Positions 51,647 to 62,229 of a stretch of 64,000 nucleotides of DNA are shown here, one piece after another (positions within the stretch are counted from its first letter, which is position 1; every line of letters begins with the position of its first letter). The translations under genes were made by a program, and so were the position numbers. The notes under the pieces are model-generated. The model was given only the letters and a program-made list of their open reading frames with translations. It did no database searches and was not told the DNA's origin. The DNA is from Pseudomonadota bacterium (GTDB lineage: Bacteria; Myxococcota_A; UBA796; GCA-2862545), in assembly GCA_947475315.1 (NCBI GenBank), contig CANJMY010000002.1, positions 1-64,000 of the forward strand, given 5' to 3'.

Positions 51647-52453
51647 TCAGGACTCGCGCAGCCAGGCCGCGGCCTCGTCTTCCAGCGCCCAGGTGAGCTC
51701 GTCGAGCGCTTCCTCGTAGCTGGGCATGTGCTCGAGGTTGCCGCGGAACACCAGCAGCGCGGTCGGGCGCTCAGGGTCCTCAGGCAGCGCGGGGGGGAGC
51801 CCCTTGTAGAGGGCCACGACGCGCGGCGAGAGCGGCGGCGCGGCGGCGCGCAGCGTGGCCATGTCCGGGAACAAATGCACCTGACGCGGCACCCCGCGCC
51901 AAAAGCGACGAACCGAGGGCGTGGTGGCGCGGAACGCGGCCGCGAGCAGGGTGTGCACGGCCTCGTCGTCGAGCGTGAGCGGGTACGGGTGGGCGATCGG
52001 GTCGAGCCCATGGGCCGTGTCGAGCGCGTCCCAGGCCTTGGCGCGGCCCTCACGGCGCTCGATGACCTCGGCGAGCACCGCCCAGGCGGCCGCCTGGGTG
52101 TCGTCCTTCGCGACGGCCTTGGAGGCCTCGGCGTGGGCCGCATCCAGATCGGCGAGCGCGAACGAGGTGAGCGCGGCTTGTGTCCACACCCAGGCCTGGT
52201 CCTGACCGTGCCGGATCAGCGTGCGCCACACCTCGCGGGTGACGGGCAGGTCGCGCAGGTCGGAGCACGCCTCGGCGAGCGCGCCCAGCGCGGCGACGTC
52301 GTCGGGCGTCTCATCGAGCAGCTCTTCGAGCTCGACGATCGCGCGCGCGGGATCTCGGCGCCGGAGCGCCTCACGGGCGACCTGTAGGCGCAGCGCGCGC
52401 CCGGCAGCGGGGGCCAGGGACCACCCGCCGACTACCTCGTCATCCTGATCCAC
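51647..52453 (-). CDS. TPR-repeat protein with a degenerate C-terminal peptidase-like domain
   Basis: A 268-residue protein. TPR helices lie at residues ~30-150 (PARAIVELEELLDETPDDVA, AHAEASKAVAKDDTQAAAWA). The C-terminal ~80 residues PRVVALYKGLPPALPE...LLVFRGNLEHMPSYEEALD resemble the small zinc-peptidase family near TTHA0227, but the HExxH is replaced, so it would be inactive. The gene overlaps the neighbour on its 5' side by 14 nt. Confidence 0.6.
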   Translation of the reverse strand: MDQDDEVVGGWSLAPAAGRALRLQVAREALRRRDPARAIVELEELLDETPDDVAALGALAEACSDLRDLPVTREVWRTLIRHGQDQAWVWTQAALTSFALADLDAAHAEASKAVAKDDTQAAAWAVLAEVIERREGRAKAWDALDTAHGLDPIAHPYPLTLDDEAVHTLLAAAFRATTPSVRRFWRGVPRQVHLFPDMATLRAAAPPLSPRVVALYKGLPPALPEDPERPTALLVFRGNLEHMPSYEEALDELTWALEDEAAAWLRES

Positions 52454-53429
52454 CTGACATCATCCAGTAGATGCCCACGAGTACCACCGCGACCACCACC
52501 ATGGCCACCGCGAGGAAGGCCACGTTGGACTGCGCGCCAGCGGGCTGGTCGTCGTTGACCTGGACCCGACCGGTGGGCGGCGGGGGAGGACGCACGACCG
52601 CCTTGAGGCCGGCGGTGGACACGTGCTCGACGGGGCGAATGGGTGCTGAGGGCTGCGGCGCAGGCGCGGGGGCGGCCTCGGCGCGCTTGGCGGCGGCCGG
52701 GAGCGGCGCGGGCTCGGCCGGGGCCTGGGAGACGGCCTGGCGGACACGACCCGCGGCGGGGATCTCGCCGGGCAAGCCGCCGCGCAGCGCGATCGCGAAG
52801 TGCGCGAACTCGGCGACATCCTGGCAGACCTCGACGTCGGCCAGCATGTACAGCTCAAACGTGGTGTCCTCGGCCTCGTTCGCGAGCCGGCCGGCCTCGT
52901 AGAGCACCATGGGCGCGCAGTCCGGGTCGGGCTTGTTGGGCAGCACCTTGAACGGCAGATCCAGGTGGGTGCGCAGCCAGTTCTTCACCTGGTAGCGGGC
53001 GTTGAGGACCTGCTGCAGGTCGGCGACCGGACGGCCCAAGTACGCGTTCTCGAGCAGGTGCATCTCGTGGGGCAACGCGGCGCGCGCCTTGAGCAGGATC
53101 TGCTTGGGCGAGGCCTTGCGCGAGAAGTTGTTCGACAAGTCGCCGTCGCCGACGCGGCCGGTGGCGGTGGTGGCGTGGATCTGCTTGACGGCGATGCCGT
53201 GCGCCCAGCCCAGCAGGCGGCGCGCGTCGTCGACGGAGGCTACGCCCTTGCTGAACTTCTTGCAGGCGGCGCGGAAGGGGACGTCGCCCGCCTCTTCACC
53301 CAGTCGGGTGGAGGCGATGGCGAAGTACCAGTCCGTGAATCGCTGCGCGAGCGCCTGTCCCGCGCTGGCGTCGCCCTTGCGCCAGTGGTGGTACAAGGTC
53401 TCTGGGCTGCTGTGCGTGGCCTTGGGCAT
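52440..53429 (-). CDS. Single-pass membrane protein of unknown function
   Basis: A 329-residue protein. The N-terminal ~200 residues are helical and soluble (ETLYHHWRKGDASAGQALAQ, FKVLPNKPDPDCAPMVLYEA), then a Pro/Ala linker and one membrane helix VAFLAVAMVVVAVVLVGIYW at the very end: a tail anchor. The start region resembles a sigma-factor-like helical bundle, but I cannot name it. First gene of the pair with the TPR protein. Confidence 0.6.
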   Translation of the reverse strand: MPKATHSSPETLYHHWRKGDASAGQALAQRFTDWYFAIASTRLGEEAGDVPFRAACKKFSKGVASVDDARRLLGWAHGIAVKQIHATTATGRVGDGDLSNNFSRKASPKQILLKARAALPHEMHLLENAYLGRPVADLQQVLNARYQVKNWLRTHLDLPFKVLPNKPDPDCAPMVLYEAGRLANEAEDTTFELYMLADVEVCQDVAEFAHFAIALRGGLPGEIPAAGRVRQAVSQAPAEPAPLPAAAKRAEAAPAPAPQPSAPIRPVEHVSTAGLKAVVRPPPPPTGRVQVNDDQPAGAQSNVAFLAVAMVVVAVVLVGIYWMMSGGSG

Positions 53430-53482
53430 GCCTTTCCTGGGGAGCTTGGTACGCGGACTCTACCGCGATCAGGTGCTTGTCG

Positions 53483-54193
53483 TCAGGCCCTTCGGATTCG
53501 AACCGAGGTGAGGACCCGACCCTCCAGCCACTGGAACCGACCCTCGATCGCGAACGGACCCTCGCCCTGGGCGAGGTCGAGCGTGATCTCGGCGGTGCCT
53601 TCCAGGGTTGGATGGATGGAGGCCTCGTGGAAGCCGACGTAGCGGCGGACGTAGGGGTCGAGCGCCTTGTAGATCGACTCTTTCATCGAGAACCTGAGGA
53701 CGGTCGCGTTCCAAACCAGGTGCGGAGGCAGGGACGACACCGCCTCGACCTCTTCCGGGCGCAGGACCTTGTCCGTCACCGACAGGCGCTCGGGCAGAAG
53801 ATCCTCCAGATCCACGCCGAGCGTGCCGTCCACGTCGCGCGCGACCATGGCGACCGCGAGCGTGCGCTTGTGCGACACGGAACCCACCCACCCGCGGCTC
53901 AGGACCGGCGTGCCGCGCGGATCCGGGAGCACCGCGTCCAGCGGCGCGCCGACCATTCGACGCGCGGCGCGCAGCGCGAGCCGACCGCCGACGAAAGACA
54001 CCTGGACGTAGCCCCCGAGCGTGGCGGCGTACGCGGCCTCTTCCGGCGCCAGCTCAGCGAGCACGGCGGGATCCACGGGGGCCGGGCTGTCTGGAAGATG
54101 AAACGCCGCGACCACGCCATGCGGGGTGCCGAGGTGGAACGCGGGGGTGAAAGGTTGCACGTCTGGAATGCGCCGAGGAGGTCGGCGGTGCAT
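53483..54193 (-). CDS. 4'-phosphopantetheinyl transferase
   Basis: A 236-residue EntD/Sfp-like enzyme that moves phosphopantetheine from CoA onto carrier proteins. Key strings: WVGSVSHKRTLAVAMVA (SHK), LGVDLEDL with the metal Asp and Glu, and RFSMKESIYKAL. The start is ATG 54193. Such enzymes activate polyketide, peptide or fatty-acid carrier proteins; no such cluster is in the window. Divergent from the topoisomerase gene. Confidence 0.87.
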   Translation of the reverse strand: MHRRPPRRIPDVQPFTPAFHLGTPHGVVAAFHLPDSPAPVDPAVLAELAPEEAAYAATLGGYVQVSFVGGRLALRAARRMVGAPLDAVLPDPRGTPVLSRGWVGSVSHKRTLAVAMVARDVDGTLGVDLEDLLPERLSVTDKVLRPEEVEAVSSLPPHLVWNATVLRFSMKESIYKALDPYVRRYVGFHEASIHPTLEGTAEITLDLAQGEGPFAIEGRFQWLEGRVLTSVRIRRA

Positions 54194-54305
54194 AGCACGT
54201 CGGCGGTCCGCAGCCCTAGCCAGTTGAAGCACCGTCCTTGACGCGTCACCCCTCGCCCCTGTAGGGACAGCGGCAATCTTTCGACCGTCATTCCAGGGGA
54301 TCCGC

Positions 54306-57194
54306 GTGGGCAAGCGCCTCGTCATCACCGAGAAGCCGAGCGTGGCACGCGACATCTGCGAGGCCCTCGGGGGTTTCGAGGACCATGTCGAGTACCAGGA
54401 GAACGACGACTTCGTCGTGACCTGGGCCGTGGGCCACCTGCTCGAGCTGGCGGCGCCTGAAGACTACGACAAGGCCCTGAAGAGCTGGACTCTTCAGACC
54501 CTCCCGATCATCCCGGAGACCTTTCAGATCCGTCCCCGCGAGGGGCAGAAGAAGCGCCTCGATCTGATCGAGAAGCTGGGCGAGCGCAAGGACGTGTCCA
54601 GCCTGATCGACGCGTGTGACGCCGGCCGCGAAGGTGAGATCATCTTCCGCCGGATCACCGAATTCACCGGCTTGGACAAGCGCCCGCACGAGCGGCTGTG
54701 GCTTCAGTCCATGACCAAGGAGGCCATCCGCGAGGCCTTCGTCAAGCTCGCCCCGGGCGAGCGCTACGACAACCTCGGCGCCGCCGCCTGGCTGCGCGGT
54801 GTCGGCGACTGGCTGATCGGAATGAACGCGACGCGCGCGCTCACGCGCCGCCTCAAGGGCCGCAACGAGAAGGAGGCGTGGAGCGCCGGTCGCGTGCAGA
54901 CGCCCACGCTCAACCTGCTGGTCGCCCGTGAGCGAGAGATCCTGGCGCACGACCCGCGCACCTACTGGGAGATCACCGCGGCCTTCGGGTTGGGTGAGGC
55001 GCTCTGGGAGGGCCGCTACCACGACGCGACGATCGTCAACGAGGACGACAACCGCGACATCAAGGCGAGCCGCATCTTCGACCGCGTCCGCGTCGACGCC
55101 GTGCTGGCCGCCGCGCACGCGCAGCCCAACGGCGTGGCGAGCGAGCGCCGTCGCAAGAGCAAGCAGAACCCACCGTTGCTCTTCGACCTCACGTCGTTGC
55201 AGCGTGAGGCGAACAAGCGCTTCCGGCTGTCGGCCAAGCGCACGCTCAACGCGGCGCAGCGCCTGTACGAGCAGCACAAGGTGCTGACCTATCCGCGTAC
55301 CGACTCGCGTCACCTGCCGAGCGACTACGCCGAGACGGTGCACACCATCCTTGAGGCGCTCACGGCCGACGTCGCGTACCGCGATCTGGCCAGCACGGTG
55401 CTCACGAACGGCGAGCAGAACCTCGACAAGATCCTCGACGGCACCAAGGTCTCGGACCATTTCGCGATCGTGCCGACGGGTGCCGAGCCCCCCGCCGATC
55501 TGTCGGGTGACGACGCCCGCGTCTACGAGTTGGTCGTGCGCCAGTTCCTCGCCGCGCTGATGGGCCCCGCCACCTGGGCGGTCGTGGAGCGCGAAGTCAA
55601 GCTCGACGTCCCGTCGGGCGAGCCCGCGATCTTCCGGACCAACGCTAAGGCGCTGGAAGTCCCCGGCTTCCTGGCCGCGCTCGGTCAGGAAGAGGGCAGC
55701 GGCACCGAGCTCCCGGCGCTCGTGGCCGACAAGGACGAGGTCGACGGCGTGGCCGTGTCCGTCGCCGAGATCCAGGATGAGCAGAAGGACACGCGCCCTC
55801 CGCCCCGCCTGAACGAATCGCAGATGCTGCGCCTGATGGAGACCGCCGGCGAGCGCGTGGAGGACGAGGAGCACTCGGCCGCCATGCGCGGTCGTGGCCT
55901 CGGCACGCCCGCCACCCGCGCGGACATCATCGAGCGCCTGCTTCAGACCGGCTACGCGCGCCGCGTGGACGACAAGATCGGCGCGACGCCCAAGGGCATG
56001 CGCCTGATGGACATCCTTGAGCGCGCGGAGGTGCCGGTGTTGGCGTCACCGCAGCTCACCGGCCGGTGGGAGCACACGCTCCAGCAGGTCGAGGACGGCG
56101 AGGTCAAGCGTGACGCGGCGCTCGCCGGGCTCACGGAATTCACGCGCGGTGTGACCGACGCGCTCAAGGGCTTCGACTTCGACACGCTCTACGCCAAGGA
56201 GGCCAACCTCGGCCGCTGTCCGTCGTGCGGGCAGGGCGACGTGGTCGAGAGCGCCTGGGGCTACCGCTGCACGCGCAACACGCGCGACGAAGAGGGCGAC
56301 GCGCCCTGCAAGTTCATCCTGTGGAAGGACCGCGGCGGCCGCTTCGTCGACCGCAAGCTCGCCGGTCGACTGGTGCGTGAGCGCACCGCGACGGGCGTCG
56401 TCGGCTTCGTCGATCGCTTCGGCCGTGCGCTCGAAGGCTCGATCTTCCTTGAGCCTGAGGACGACACGCAGGGCGGCAAGTGGACGATGCGCATCGTCTA
56501 CGGCGACTCGGCGGCGGCGGACGCGGACGGCGGCGGCGGTGGGGCTGAGGTCCGCGGCGACGTGGTCTTCCCGTGCCCCTGTGGCGACGGGTCGTGCGCG
56601 GGCGTGGTCGAGACCTCGCACCGCTTCATCTGCCAGCGCTTCCTCGACGGCGCCGCGAAGAGCGGCCCAGTGCTCCCCAAGATCGTCTGCCAGCGTCCGA
56701 TCGAGCTGGAGGAGGCGTCGTCCTTCTTCGCCGAGGACGCCAAGACCCCCTTCATCGAGGGATTCACCAGCAAGCGCGGCAAGCCGTTCACCGGCATGCT
56801 GGTCCGCAAGGCCACCGGCAAGCACGGGTTCGAGTTCCCGCCGCGCCCCGGTCGACCGCAGCGTGGCGCCGCGGCGGGCGACGACGCCAAGCCGGCCGCC
56901 AAGAAGAAGGCCCCCGCCAAGAAGGCCGGCGCCAAGAAGACCCCTGCGAAGAAGGCGGACGCGGCTGACGGCGAAGCGAAGACGCCGGCGGCCAAGAAGG
57001 CGACGGCCAAGAAGCCCGCGGCCAAGAAGCCCGCGGCCAAGAAGCCCGCAGCGAAGAAGGCGGACGCTGAGGCGACGCCCGCCAAGAAGCCTGCCGCCAA
57101 GAAGGCGACGGAAGCGGCGCCGGCCAAGAAGCCCGCGGCGAAGAAGAAGGTCGTGAAGAAGAAGGCCGCCGCCAAGAAGAAGCCCGTGGCGTGA
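54306..57194 (+). CDS. Type IA DNA topoisomerase (TopB-like) with lysine-rich tail
   Basis: A 962-residue topoisomerase. TOPRIM domain [17 protein letters not shown] and [13 protein letters not shown] (1-150), catalytic Tyr Y329 in LTYPRTDSR, then domains through ~640 with the zinc-ribbon C...C in [15 protein letters not shown] and CTRN..... CKF; a C-terminal repeat domain with TCQR.. and from ~860 an AKKAPAKK-type Lys/Ala tail like histone H1. GTG 54306 is the start. Removes negative supercoils and decatenates. Overlaps the next gene by GTGA. Confidence 0.92.
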   Translation: MGKRLVITEKPSVARDICEALGGFEDHVEYQENDDFVVTWAVGHLLELAAPEDYDKALKSWTLQTLPIIPETFQIRPREGQKKRLDLIEKLGERKDVSSLIDACDAGREGEIIFRRITEFTGLDKRPHERLWLQSMTKEAIREAFVKLAPGERYDNLGAAAWLRGVGDWLIGMNATRALTRRLKGRNEKEAWSAGRVQTPTLNLLVAREREILAHDPRTYWEITAAFGLGEALWEGRYHDATIVNEDDNRDIKASRIFDRVRVDAVLAAAHAQPNGVASERRRKSKQNPPLLFDLTSLQREANKRFRLSAKRTLNAAQRLYEQHKVLTYPRTDSRHLPSDYAETVHTILEALTADVAYRDLASTVLTNGEQNLDKILDGTKVSDHFAIVPTGAEPPADLSGDDARVYELVVRQFLAALMGPATWAVVEREVKLDVPSGEPAIFRTNAKALEVPGFLAALGQEEGSGTELPALVADKDEVDGVAVSVAEIQDEQKDTRPPPRLNESQMLRLMETAGERVEDEEHSAAMRGRGLGTPATRADIIERLLQTGYARRVDDKIGATPKGMRLMDILERAEVPVLASPQLTGRWEHTLQQVEDGEVKRDAALAGLTEFTRGVTDALKGFDFDTLYAKEANLGRCPSCGQGDVVESAWGYRCTRNTRDEEGDAPCKFILWKDRGGRFVDRKLAGRLVRERTATGVVGFVDRFGRALEGSIFLEPEDDTQGGKWTMRIVYGDSAAADADGGGGGAEVRGDVVFPCPCGDGSCAGVVETSHRFICQRFLDGAAKSGPVLPKIVCQRPIELEEASSFFAEDAKTPFIEGFTSKRGKPFTGMLVRKATGKHGFEFPPRPGRPQRGAAAGDDAKPAAKKKAPAKKAGAKKTPAKKADAADGEAKTPAAKKATAKKPAAKKPAAKKPAAKKADAEATPAKKPAAKKATEAAPAKKPAAKKKVVKKKAAAKKKPVA

Positions 57195-60091
57195 GCATGA
57201 CGCGCGACTCCTCTGTCGGTACGGGGGCGGTCGCGCGGGTGCTCCGTCAGGACCGTCCCGGCGACGTGGACGGCGTGGTGGTACTCCAGGCGGTGGACGC
57301 GAGCGGCGCGCCTGTCCCTGGTCCTCGCGTGGCGATCGTCGGCGCGACGCACGGCAACGAGCGCGTCGGCATCGACGTCCTCGCGCGGCTGCAGGAGCGC
57401 GCGGACGCGGCCTTGAGACGCGGCGCGCTGGTGCTGGTGCTCTCCAACCTGGACGCGATGGCGATCGATCGTCGGCACACGCCGGACGGCGTCGACATGA
57501 ACCGGCTGTGGGACGCGGACCGCCTGGCACGCCTCGCCGCGACCGACGACGAGGTACTCTGCTCGGAGGAGCGGCGCGTGCGAAGGCTCGCGCCCTTGCT
57601 GCTCGGGTGTGACGCGATCCTGGATCTGCACAGCACCTCGCGCCCCTCGCCGCCGCACCTGATCTTCCGAGACGATCTCGCGCACGCGCGCATCGCCGCG
57701 CGCCTCGGCGTGGCGCGGCTGGTCACCGGCGTGCTGGAGAACGACGTCCTCGACGGCGGCATCCTGGCGAACATTGGCCTGCGCGCGGGCGAGCGTGGCG
57801 CGCGGTTGGGCTTCACGCTGGAGGCGGGGCAGCACGGCAACCCCGCGAACCTCGCGGCGGCGTGGCGCGTGACGCTGCGCCTGCTCGATGAGCTCGGCGT
57901 GTGGGTGGACCCCGAAGCGGCGTGGGAGCCCGTCGACTACGAGGTCTACGACATCTTGATCCGCATCAAGCAGGCGCCACGCGACGGCGCGCCTTGGCGC
58001 TTCGCGGGCTTCGATCTCGAGCCCGCGGGCGCGCGCCTGGGGCCTGCGCGTGCGCTCGCCTCGTTCGAGGAGGTGGAGGCGGACGAGGTCATCCTGCGCC
58101 GCGAGCCGGGCGATGTGTGGCGCGCGTCGGGGCCGTTCACGATGCTGATGCCCGCGCCCACCGCGGGGCCTGGCGAGGATCTCTTCTTCATCACGCAGCG
58201 GCGGCACAGCGCGCTGGTGGAGCGGTCGGACGATCCGTCGCTGGCGGTCGCCGAGGCGCGCGCGATCGAGCGCATGCTCGACCTTCAGGCGTGGGACGAG
58301 GCGCAGCGCGGTGTGCTCCAGGTGACGTTCGATCCGGTGCGCGCGCTCGACCTGGCCGCCGATCTGGTCGCGCGCACGACGCGGCTCCCGGCGTGCCACC
58401 CGCACCGACGGATCACGGTCGTCGGGCGCGGCGGCGGCGCGGACGAAGGCGAGGCGCGCGCCGCGTCCCGGTGGCACGCGGCGATCACGCGCGCGCTCGA
58501 CGAAGGCGTGGACGTCAGCCGGATCCAGCTCGTGCGCGGGGCCTCGCTGGACTGGCTGCGGCGCGCCTTGGACGGCGAGCTGGCGTCGCACGTCAGCGTG
58601 TCGACCGCGCGCTCGACGACGCTGAGCCTGGTGGTGGTCGGCGATCCTGAGCTGGCGCTCTCCACCGGCGAGCTTCGCCACGTCGGCGTCGCCTGGTTGA
58701 TCGAGGCGTCGAGCGTGGAGGCGGACGGCGACGAGGTGACGCTGCGGACGGCGCGCGCGGCGCTGGTGGGAGCCCGCCCTGCGCTGGTGCGCGCGTCGGC
58801 GGCGATGGTGCGCGCGCTCCGTCATGAGCACGAGCTGGGCTTGGAAGACCTGCGCGACGTGGAGTCACCGAAGCAGGCGCTCACCGCGCGGGTGCTCTCG
58901 GCGCAGGTGGCAGCTTGGCGTGAAGCGCTGGCGACCGTGGTGACGCGACGCGTAGAGGTCCCGAAGGGCGCGCTCGGCGCGTGGCTCGCGCGCGTGATCA
59001 CCGAGACAGGCGTGTTCGATCCGGACACGCTCCGGCGCTGGCTGGTCGAGCCCACGCCGACCGGCTGGCTGGTCGATCCCGAGCGGCTCCGACGCGATCC
59101 GCCGACGCGCGTCCACGCGATCGCGGCGCGTGGTGGCGCGCCGGTGCTGGTCGCGCGCGACGTGGACGCGGACTCGCTGGAGCGCTGGATCGGCTGGAAG
59201 CGCACGCTGCGTGAAGTGCAGGCGCTGCCGGGCATGGTCGGTCGTGACGTGCGCTTAAGCTTTGACGGCGCGGCGATCCGCAGGCGGCTCACCAGCTGGC
59301 TCGACGACGTGCTGGAGCGCGCGGCGTCCGAGCCCGGGCGCTGGCTGGTCGTGATCACCGGCGACGGCCTCGCGCCGGGGCGCGACGGCGACGCGCCTGG
59401 TCTCGCGCTCGCGGCGGCGCACGCGCGCGTGCTGCGCGACGGGCGCGTGCGCGTGCTCCGCGTGCAGCACGTCCCGGGGCTGCACCTTTCGTGGTGGCGC
59501 TCAGTGATCGGCGCGGCGTCGTCGCGCAGCGGCGGGTCGGCGCCGGTCGCGCTCGGGTGGGAGTCGGAGCACGGCGGATCGGTGCAGACCGCGATCATCG
59601 CGCGGCGCGACGACGACGAGGCGATCACGCCATGGTCGCTTGAGCCGTGGACGGTGGAGCGCTGCTTGGTGCTGGTGACGGATCCGGTGCACGACGTGTT
59701 CGTGTCGATGCTCACCGAGCGCAAGCGCGAGAGCGCGCCGAGCTCCGAGCTGGTCCACTTCGCGCGCACGCACGTGGAGCGGCTGGTGCGTCAGACCACG
59801 TCGCGGATTTCGGTGACGGCGGGGCCGTTCGCGCGGGTGGGGCTGGACGGCGCGGCGACGCAGCTGATCGGCGATCGGGTCGCGCGGGCGCGGGTCGGCG
59901 CGGAGGCGCTCGCGAGCGTGCCGGAAGCCCTGCGCGCCGGGTGGCTGCGCGCGCGCCTGGGGCTGGCCGACCCGGCCTTCGCCGAAGGGCTGGCGAGCGC
60001 GGCGCTGACCGATGAGCCGACTGAGGCCGCGGCGCGCCGGATCTGGTCGTCGATCCCGGAGTGGCCACCCGAGTCAACCCACAAGCGCTGA
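57191..60091 (+). CDS. 966-residue protein with an N-terminal aspartoacylase/M14-like domain
   Basis: A large protein. The N-terminal ~230 residues are a zinc carboxypeptidase-like (succinylglutamate desuccinylase/aspartoacylase) domain: [12 protein letters not shown] with H54 and E57, ILDLHSTS with H147, and TLEAGQHG with E211 as the general acid/base. The remaining ~700 residues are not recognised: Ala/Arg/Val-rich, with a helical core and repeats of the type [20 protein letters not shown]. Starts GTG 57191, overlapping the topoisomerase stop; an ATG two codons later is an alternative. A deacylase for an unknown acyl-amino compound is the best guess. Confidence 0.78.
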   Translation: MSMTRDSSVGTGAVARVLRQDRPGDVDGVVVLQAVDASGAPVPGPRVAIVGATHGNERVGIDVLARLQERADAALRRGALVLVLSNLDAMAIDRRHTPDGVDMNRLWDADRLARLAATDDEVLCSEERRVRRLAPLLLGCDAILDLHSTSRPSPPHLIFRDDLAHARIAARLGVARLVTGVLENDVLDGGILANIGLRAGERGARLGFTLEAGQHGNPANLAAAWRVTLRLLDELGVWVDPEAAWEPVDYEVYDILIRIKQAPRDGAPWRFAGFDLEPAGARLGPARALASFEEVEADEVILRREPGDVWRASGPFTMLMPAPTAGPGEDLFFITQRRHSALVERSDDPSLAVAEARAIERMLDLQAWDEAQRGVLQVTFDPVRALDLAADLVARTTRLPACHPHRRITVVGRGGGADEGEARAASRWHAAITRALDEGVDVSRIQLVRGASLDWLRRALDGELASHVSVSTARSTTLSLVVVGDPELALSTGELRHVGVAWLIEASSVEADGDEVTLRTARAALVGARPALVRASAAMVRALRHEHELGLEDLRDVESPKQALTARVLSAQVAAWREALATVVTRRVEVPKGALGAWLARVITETGVFDPDTLRRWLVEPTPTGWLVDPERLRRDPPTRVHAIAARGGAPVLVARDVDADSLERWIGWKRTLREVQALPGMVGRDVRLSFDGAAIRRRLTSWLDDVLERAASEPGRWLVVITGDGLAPGRDGDAPGLALAAAHARVLRDGRVRVLRVQHVPGLHLSWWRSVIGAASSRSGGSAPVALGWESEHGGSVQTAIIARRDDDEAITPWSLEPWTVERCLVLVTDPVHDVFVSMLTERKRESAPSSELVHFARTHVERLVRQTTSRISVTAGPFARVGLDGAATQLIGDRVARARVGAEALASVPEALRAGWLRARLGLADPAFAEGLASAALTDEPTEAAARRIWSSIPEWPPESTHKR

Positions 60092-60117
60092 TCCGTTCGC
60101 CGCGGGCTGGGGCGCGG

Positions 60118-60453
60118 TCAGGTGCGCGCGGACTGATCCAGCTCGACCGCGTTGAGCGCCTCTTCAGCGGCGCCGTGCGCGCGCGCGATCTCGCGCATCG
60201 TGAGCCGCTCGTCATCGACCAAGGGGCCGTCGACCAGGGCGATCGCCATCATCCAGCCGAGCAGCGCGCGCACGTCGTCCGCGTGGTTGAAGCGGACGTT
60301 GGTCGGCAGCAGCTCGTCGGTCATCGCGTCGCGGAACTCATTGAGCAGGGCGCGCTCGCGCGGGTCGAAGTCCCCGTCGGCCAGGGCGACCGACGTCATC
60401 GCAGCCAGGATGGCGGAGGCGACGCGGGCCTCAAGGTCCGCAGGCGACCTCAA
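60118..60453 (-). CDS. TerB-like protein
   Basis: A 111-residue helical protein: VASAILAAMTSVALADGDFD, PRERALLNEFRDAM, LLGWMMAIALVDGPLVDDERLT, MREIARAHG. The repeated A.ADG.....E element is the TerB/DjlA-N fold. TTG at 60453 overlaps the preceding stop (TTGA), so coupled to the next gene upstream. Role in metal or envelope stress is family inference. Confidence 0.7.
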   Translation of the reverse strand: MRSPADLEARVASAILAAMTSVALADGDFDPRERALLNEFRDAMTDELLPTNVRFNHADDVRALLGWMMAIALVDGPLVDDERLTMREIARAHGAAEEALNAVELDQSART

Positions 60454-61178
60454 GCGCGCGGATCCGCCGCGCGGATCTCGTCGCCGCGCTGCACCAGGAC
60501 GCCGTGCTCCAGATTCCACGCCAGGCAGAAGCGGGCATGGGCCAGGCCGCACAGGGTCAGGCGGATGCCCAGGCCGGTCTCGACGACCTCGGTGGCGAGC
60601 ATGCCGTCCACGCCGCGCTCGGCGAGCTCACGGCGGGTGAGGTAGCCAAACGTCACCGGGTGCGGGCGGCCGTGGGCGGCGCGCAGCGAGCGGTGCTGGC
60701 CGGTGCCGGAGGTGTCGAGCACGCCGATGCCCTCCAGGGCGCCCAGCAACACGGTGCGCGTCTTGCGGCGCGACTCTGCGGAGCCGGTGGACAGGTGCTC
60801 GGCGACCAGCGCCTCGACGTCGTCCAGCGGGATGTCGGGCTCGCCGCAGTCCAGCGCGGGCGCGACCAGCCGCTCGGCGGCGATCAGCGATAGCGGGTGC
60901 GTCAGCGCCCACTGGGTCCGGACTAGGTCGATCTGCGCGCTGGCGGGGGACGCCGAGTAGACTCGCAGGAACAGGCCGTTCGCGATCCGGCCCTGGCCGT
61001 CGAGATCCAGGTAGCCATCGCGCAGCATGCGCACGAGCTCGCGCCGGCGCGGCATGGACAGCGCAGGCAGCTCGGCGTGGCAAGCCTCGGCCCAGTCCTC
61101 CAGGTCACGCCCGGGCGTGGCCATGGCCAGCAGGGTGTGTGCATCGTCGAGGTTGAGCGTACGGGTCCAACTCTTCAC
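60450..61178 (-). CDS. Conserved protein of unknown function, possibly DUF1819-like
   Basis: A 242-residue helical protein. Strings MPRRRELVRMLRDGYLDLDG, GLFLRVYSASPASAQIDLV, TQWALTHPLSLIAAERLVAP, and SAESRRKTRTVLLGALEGIG. The last looks like a winged-helix turn. The pattern recalls BrxA/DUF1819, a BREX-associated family, but no other BREX gene is nearby. First of the pair with the TerB-like gene. Confidence 0.5.
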   Translation of the reverse strand: MKSWTRTLNLDDAHTLLAMATPGRDLEDWAEACHAELPALSMPRRRELVRMLRDGYLDLDGQGRIANGLFLRVYSASPASAQIDLVRTQWALTHPLSLIAAERLVAPALDCGEPDIPLDDVEALVAEHLSTGSAESRRKTRTVLLGALEGIGVLDTSGTGQHRSLRAAHGRPHPVTFGYLTRRELAERGVDGMLATEVVETGLGIRLTLCGLAHARFCLAWNLEHGVLVQRGDEIRAADPRA

Positions 61179-61287
61179 GTAGTCCCCAGCGTTGCGGCGG
61201 CACGGATCGGTTGGCGTAGTAGCATCGCAGCGGCTCGGCGGACAGGGTGCGCGTGCGTACGACCTCCCCTCCCGATAGGGCGGCGGG

Positions 61288-62076
61288 ATGCAGCGTATAC
61301 CCCCTCCTGGTGAGGCCCCCGGGCCAGATGAAACCCTCGATCAGCTCGTGGGTGATTGTTGGATCTTCCAGCTGAGGGGAGGGCATCGGTTCTCGACCGA
61401 CGACCTGCTGACGGCGTGGAGGGCCGCGGTGGACCGGCCGAACGTGTGCCGCTCGCTGGATCTCGGATCCGGCATCGGATCCGTCGGGCTCTACTTGCTT
61501 GGCCTGGTCGGGCGCGAGGACATGGAGCTGGTGGGCCTGGAGGCGCAGGAGGTCAGCCACAAGCTGGCGGTCCGCACGGTGGCGCGCAACGGCCTGGCGC
61601 ACCGCGTGACCATGCTGCACGGCGACCTGCGCGATCCGGACGCCATCCCCAACCACGAGAAGTTCGAGCTGATTACCGGCTCGCCGCCCTACATGCCGAT
61701 CGGCAAGGGCGTGATGTCGCCGCATCCGCAGCGCGCCCACTGCCGGATGGAGCTGCGCGGCTCGATCTTCGACTACAGCGAGGCGGCTCGCCGCTGGGCG
61801 GCGCCAGGCGCCCGCTTCGTGTTCGTGATGTCGGCCCGCGATGACCGCACCGAGCAGGGCCCCGCCGCCGCCGGCTGGACCGTACTCGAACGCATGGACG
61901 TCGTCTTCCGCGAGGGCGAGACCCCGATGATCGCGGTGCTCACCTGCGCGCTCAACGAGGACGGCCCGCACCCGCCTCGGCGCGAAGAGCAGCTGACGAT
62001 CCGCATGAAGACGGGGCGGATGTCGCCGGAGTACCGGGCGTTGCGCCAGCAGTTCGGCTTCTATGTCGACGAGTAG
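61288..62076 (+). CDS. Class I SAM-dependent methyltransferase with SPPY motif
   Basis: A 262-residue TrmN6-like methyltransferase. FSTDDLLTAWRAA element, motif I LDLGSGIGSVGLYLLGL, E in VGLEAQEVSH, and ITGSPPYMPIGKG in place of NPPY. SPPY is used by a minority of adenine or glutamine methyltransferases. Second of its type in the window; the one at 2258 has NPPF. The 153-bp gap 62077-62229 to mqnD holds nothing recognisable. Confidence 0.82.
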   Translation: MQRIPPPGEAPGPDETLDQLVGDCWIFQLRGGHRFSTDDLLTAWRAAVDRPNVCRSLDLGSGIGSVGLYLLGLVGREDMELVGLEAQEVSHKLAVRTVARNGLAHRVTMLHGDLRDPDAIPNHEKFELITGSPPYMPIGKGVMSPHPQRAHCRMELRGSIFDYSEAARRWAAPGARFVFVMSARDDRTEQGPAAAGWTVLERMDVVFREGETPMIAVLTCALNEDGPHPPRREEQLTIRMKTGRMSPEYRALRQQFGFYVDE

Positions 62077-62229
62077 CTCAACTGCCGCGACGCCCGGCGC
62101 GCCCGCTGACTTCGTCGGCCGGCCCGGCCGCTCGGGTCACGTGCAGTGGCACGCTCCCCTCGCTTCCGGACTCGCCCTCCTCGTGATCGGACGCGCCGGA
62201 CGCCGCGGGGCGGTGTTGGTAGGGGCTCT

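Noticed and set aside
51647-52453. Active zinc metallopeptidase
   Set aside because: The position of HExxH reads EALDELTWALEDE, without the zinc ligands.
53485-53515. A second tRNA-like GGTTCGAATCC on the minus strand
   Set aside because: Four T-stem pairs form by chance, but there is no cloverleaf upstream; it encodes the end of the phosphopantetheinyl transferase (SVRIRRA).
60450-61178. Part of a BREX defence system, from loose similarity to BrxA
   Set aside because: No PglX, PglZ, BrxC or BrxL genes are nearby and the similarity is to general features of a helical family only.
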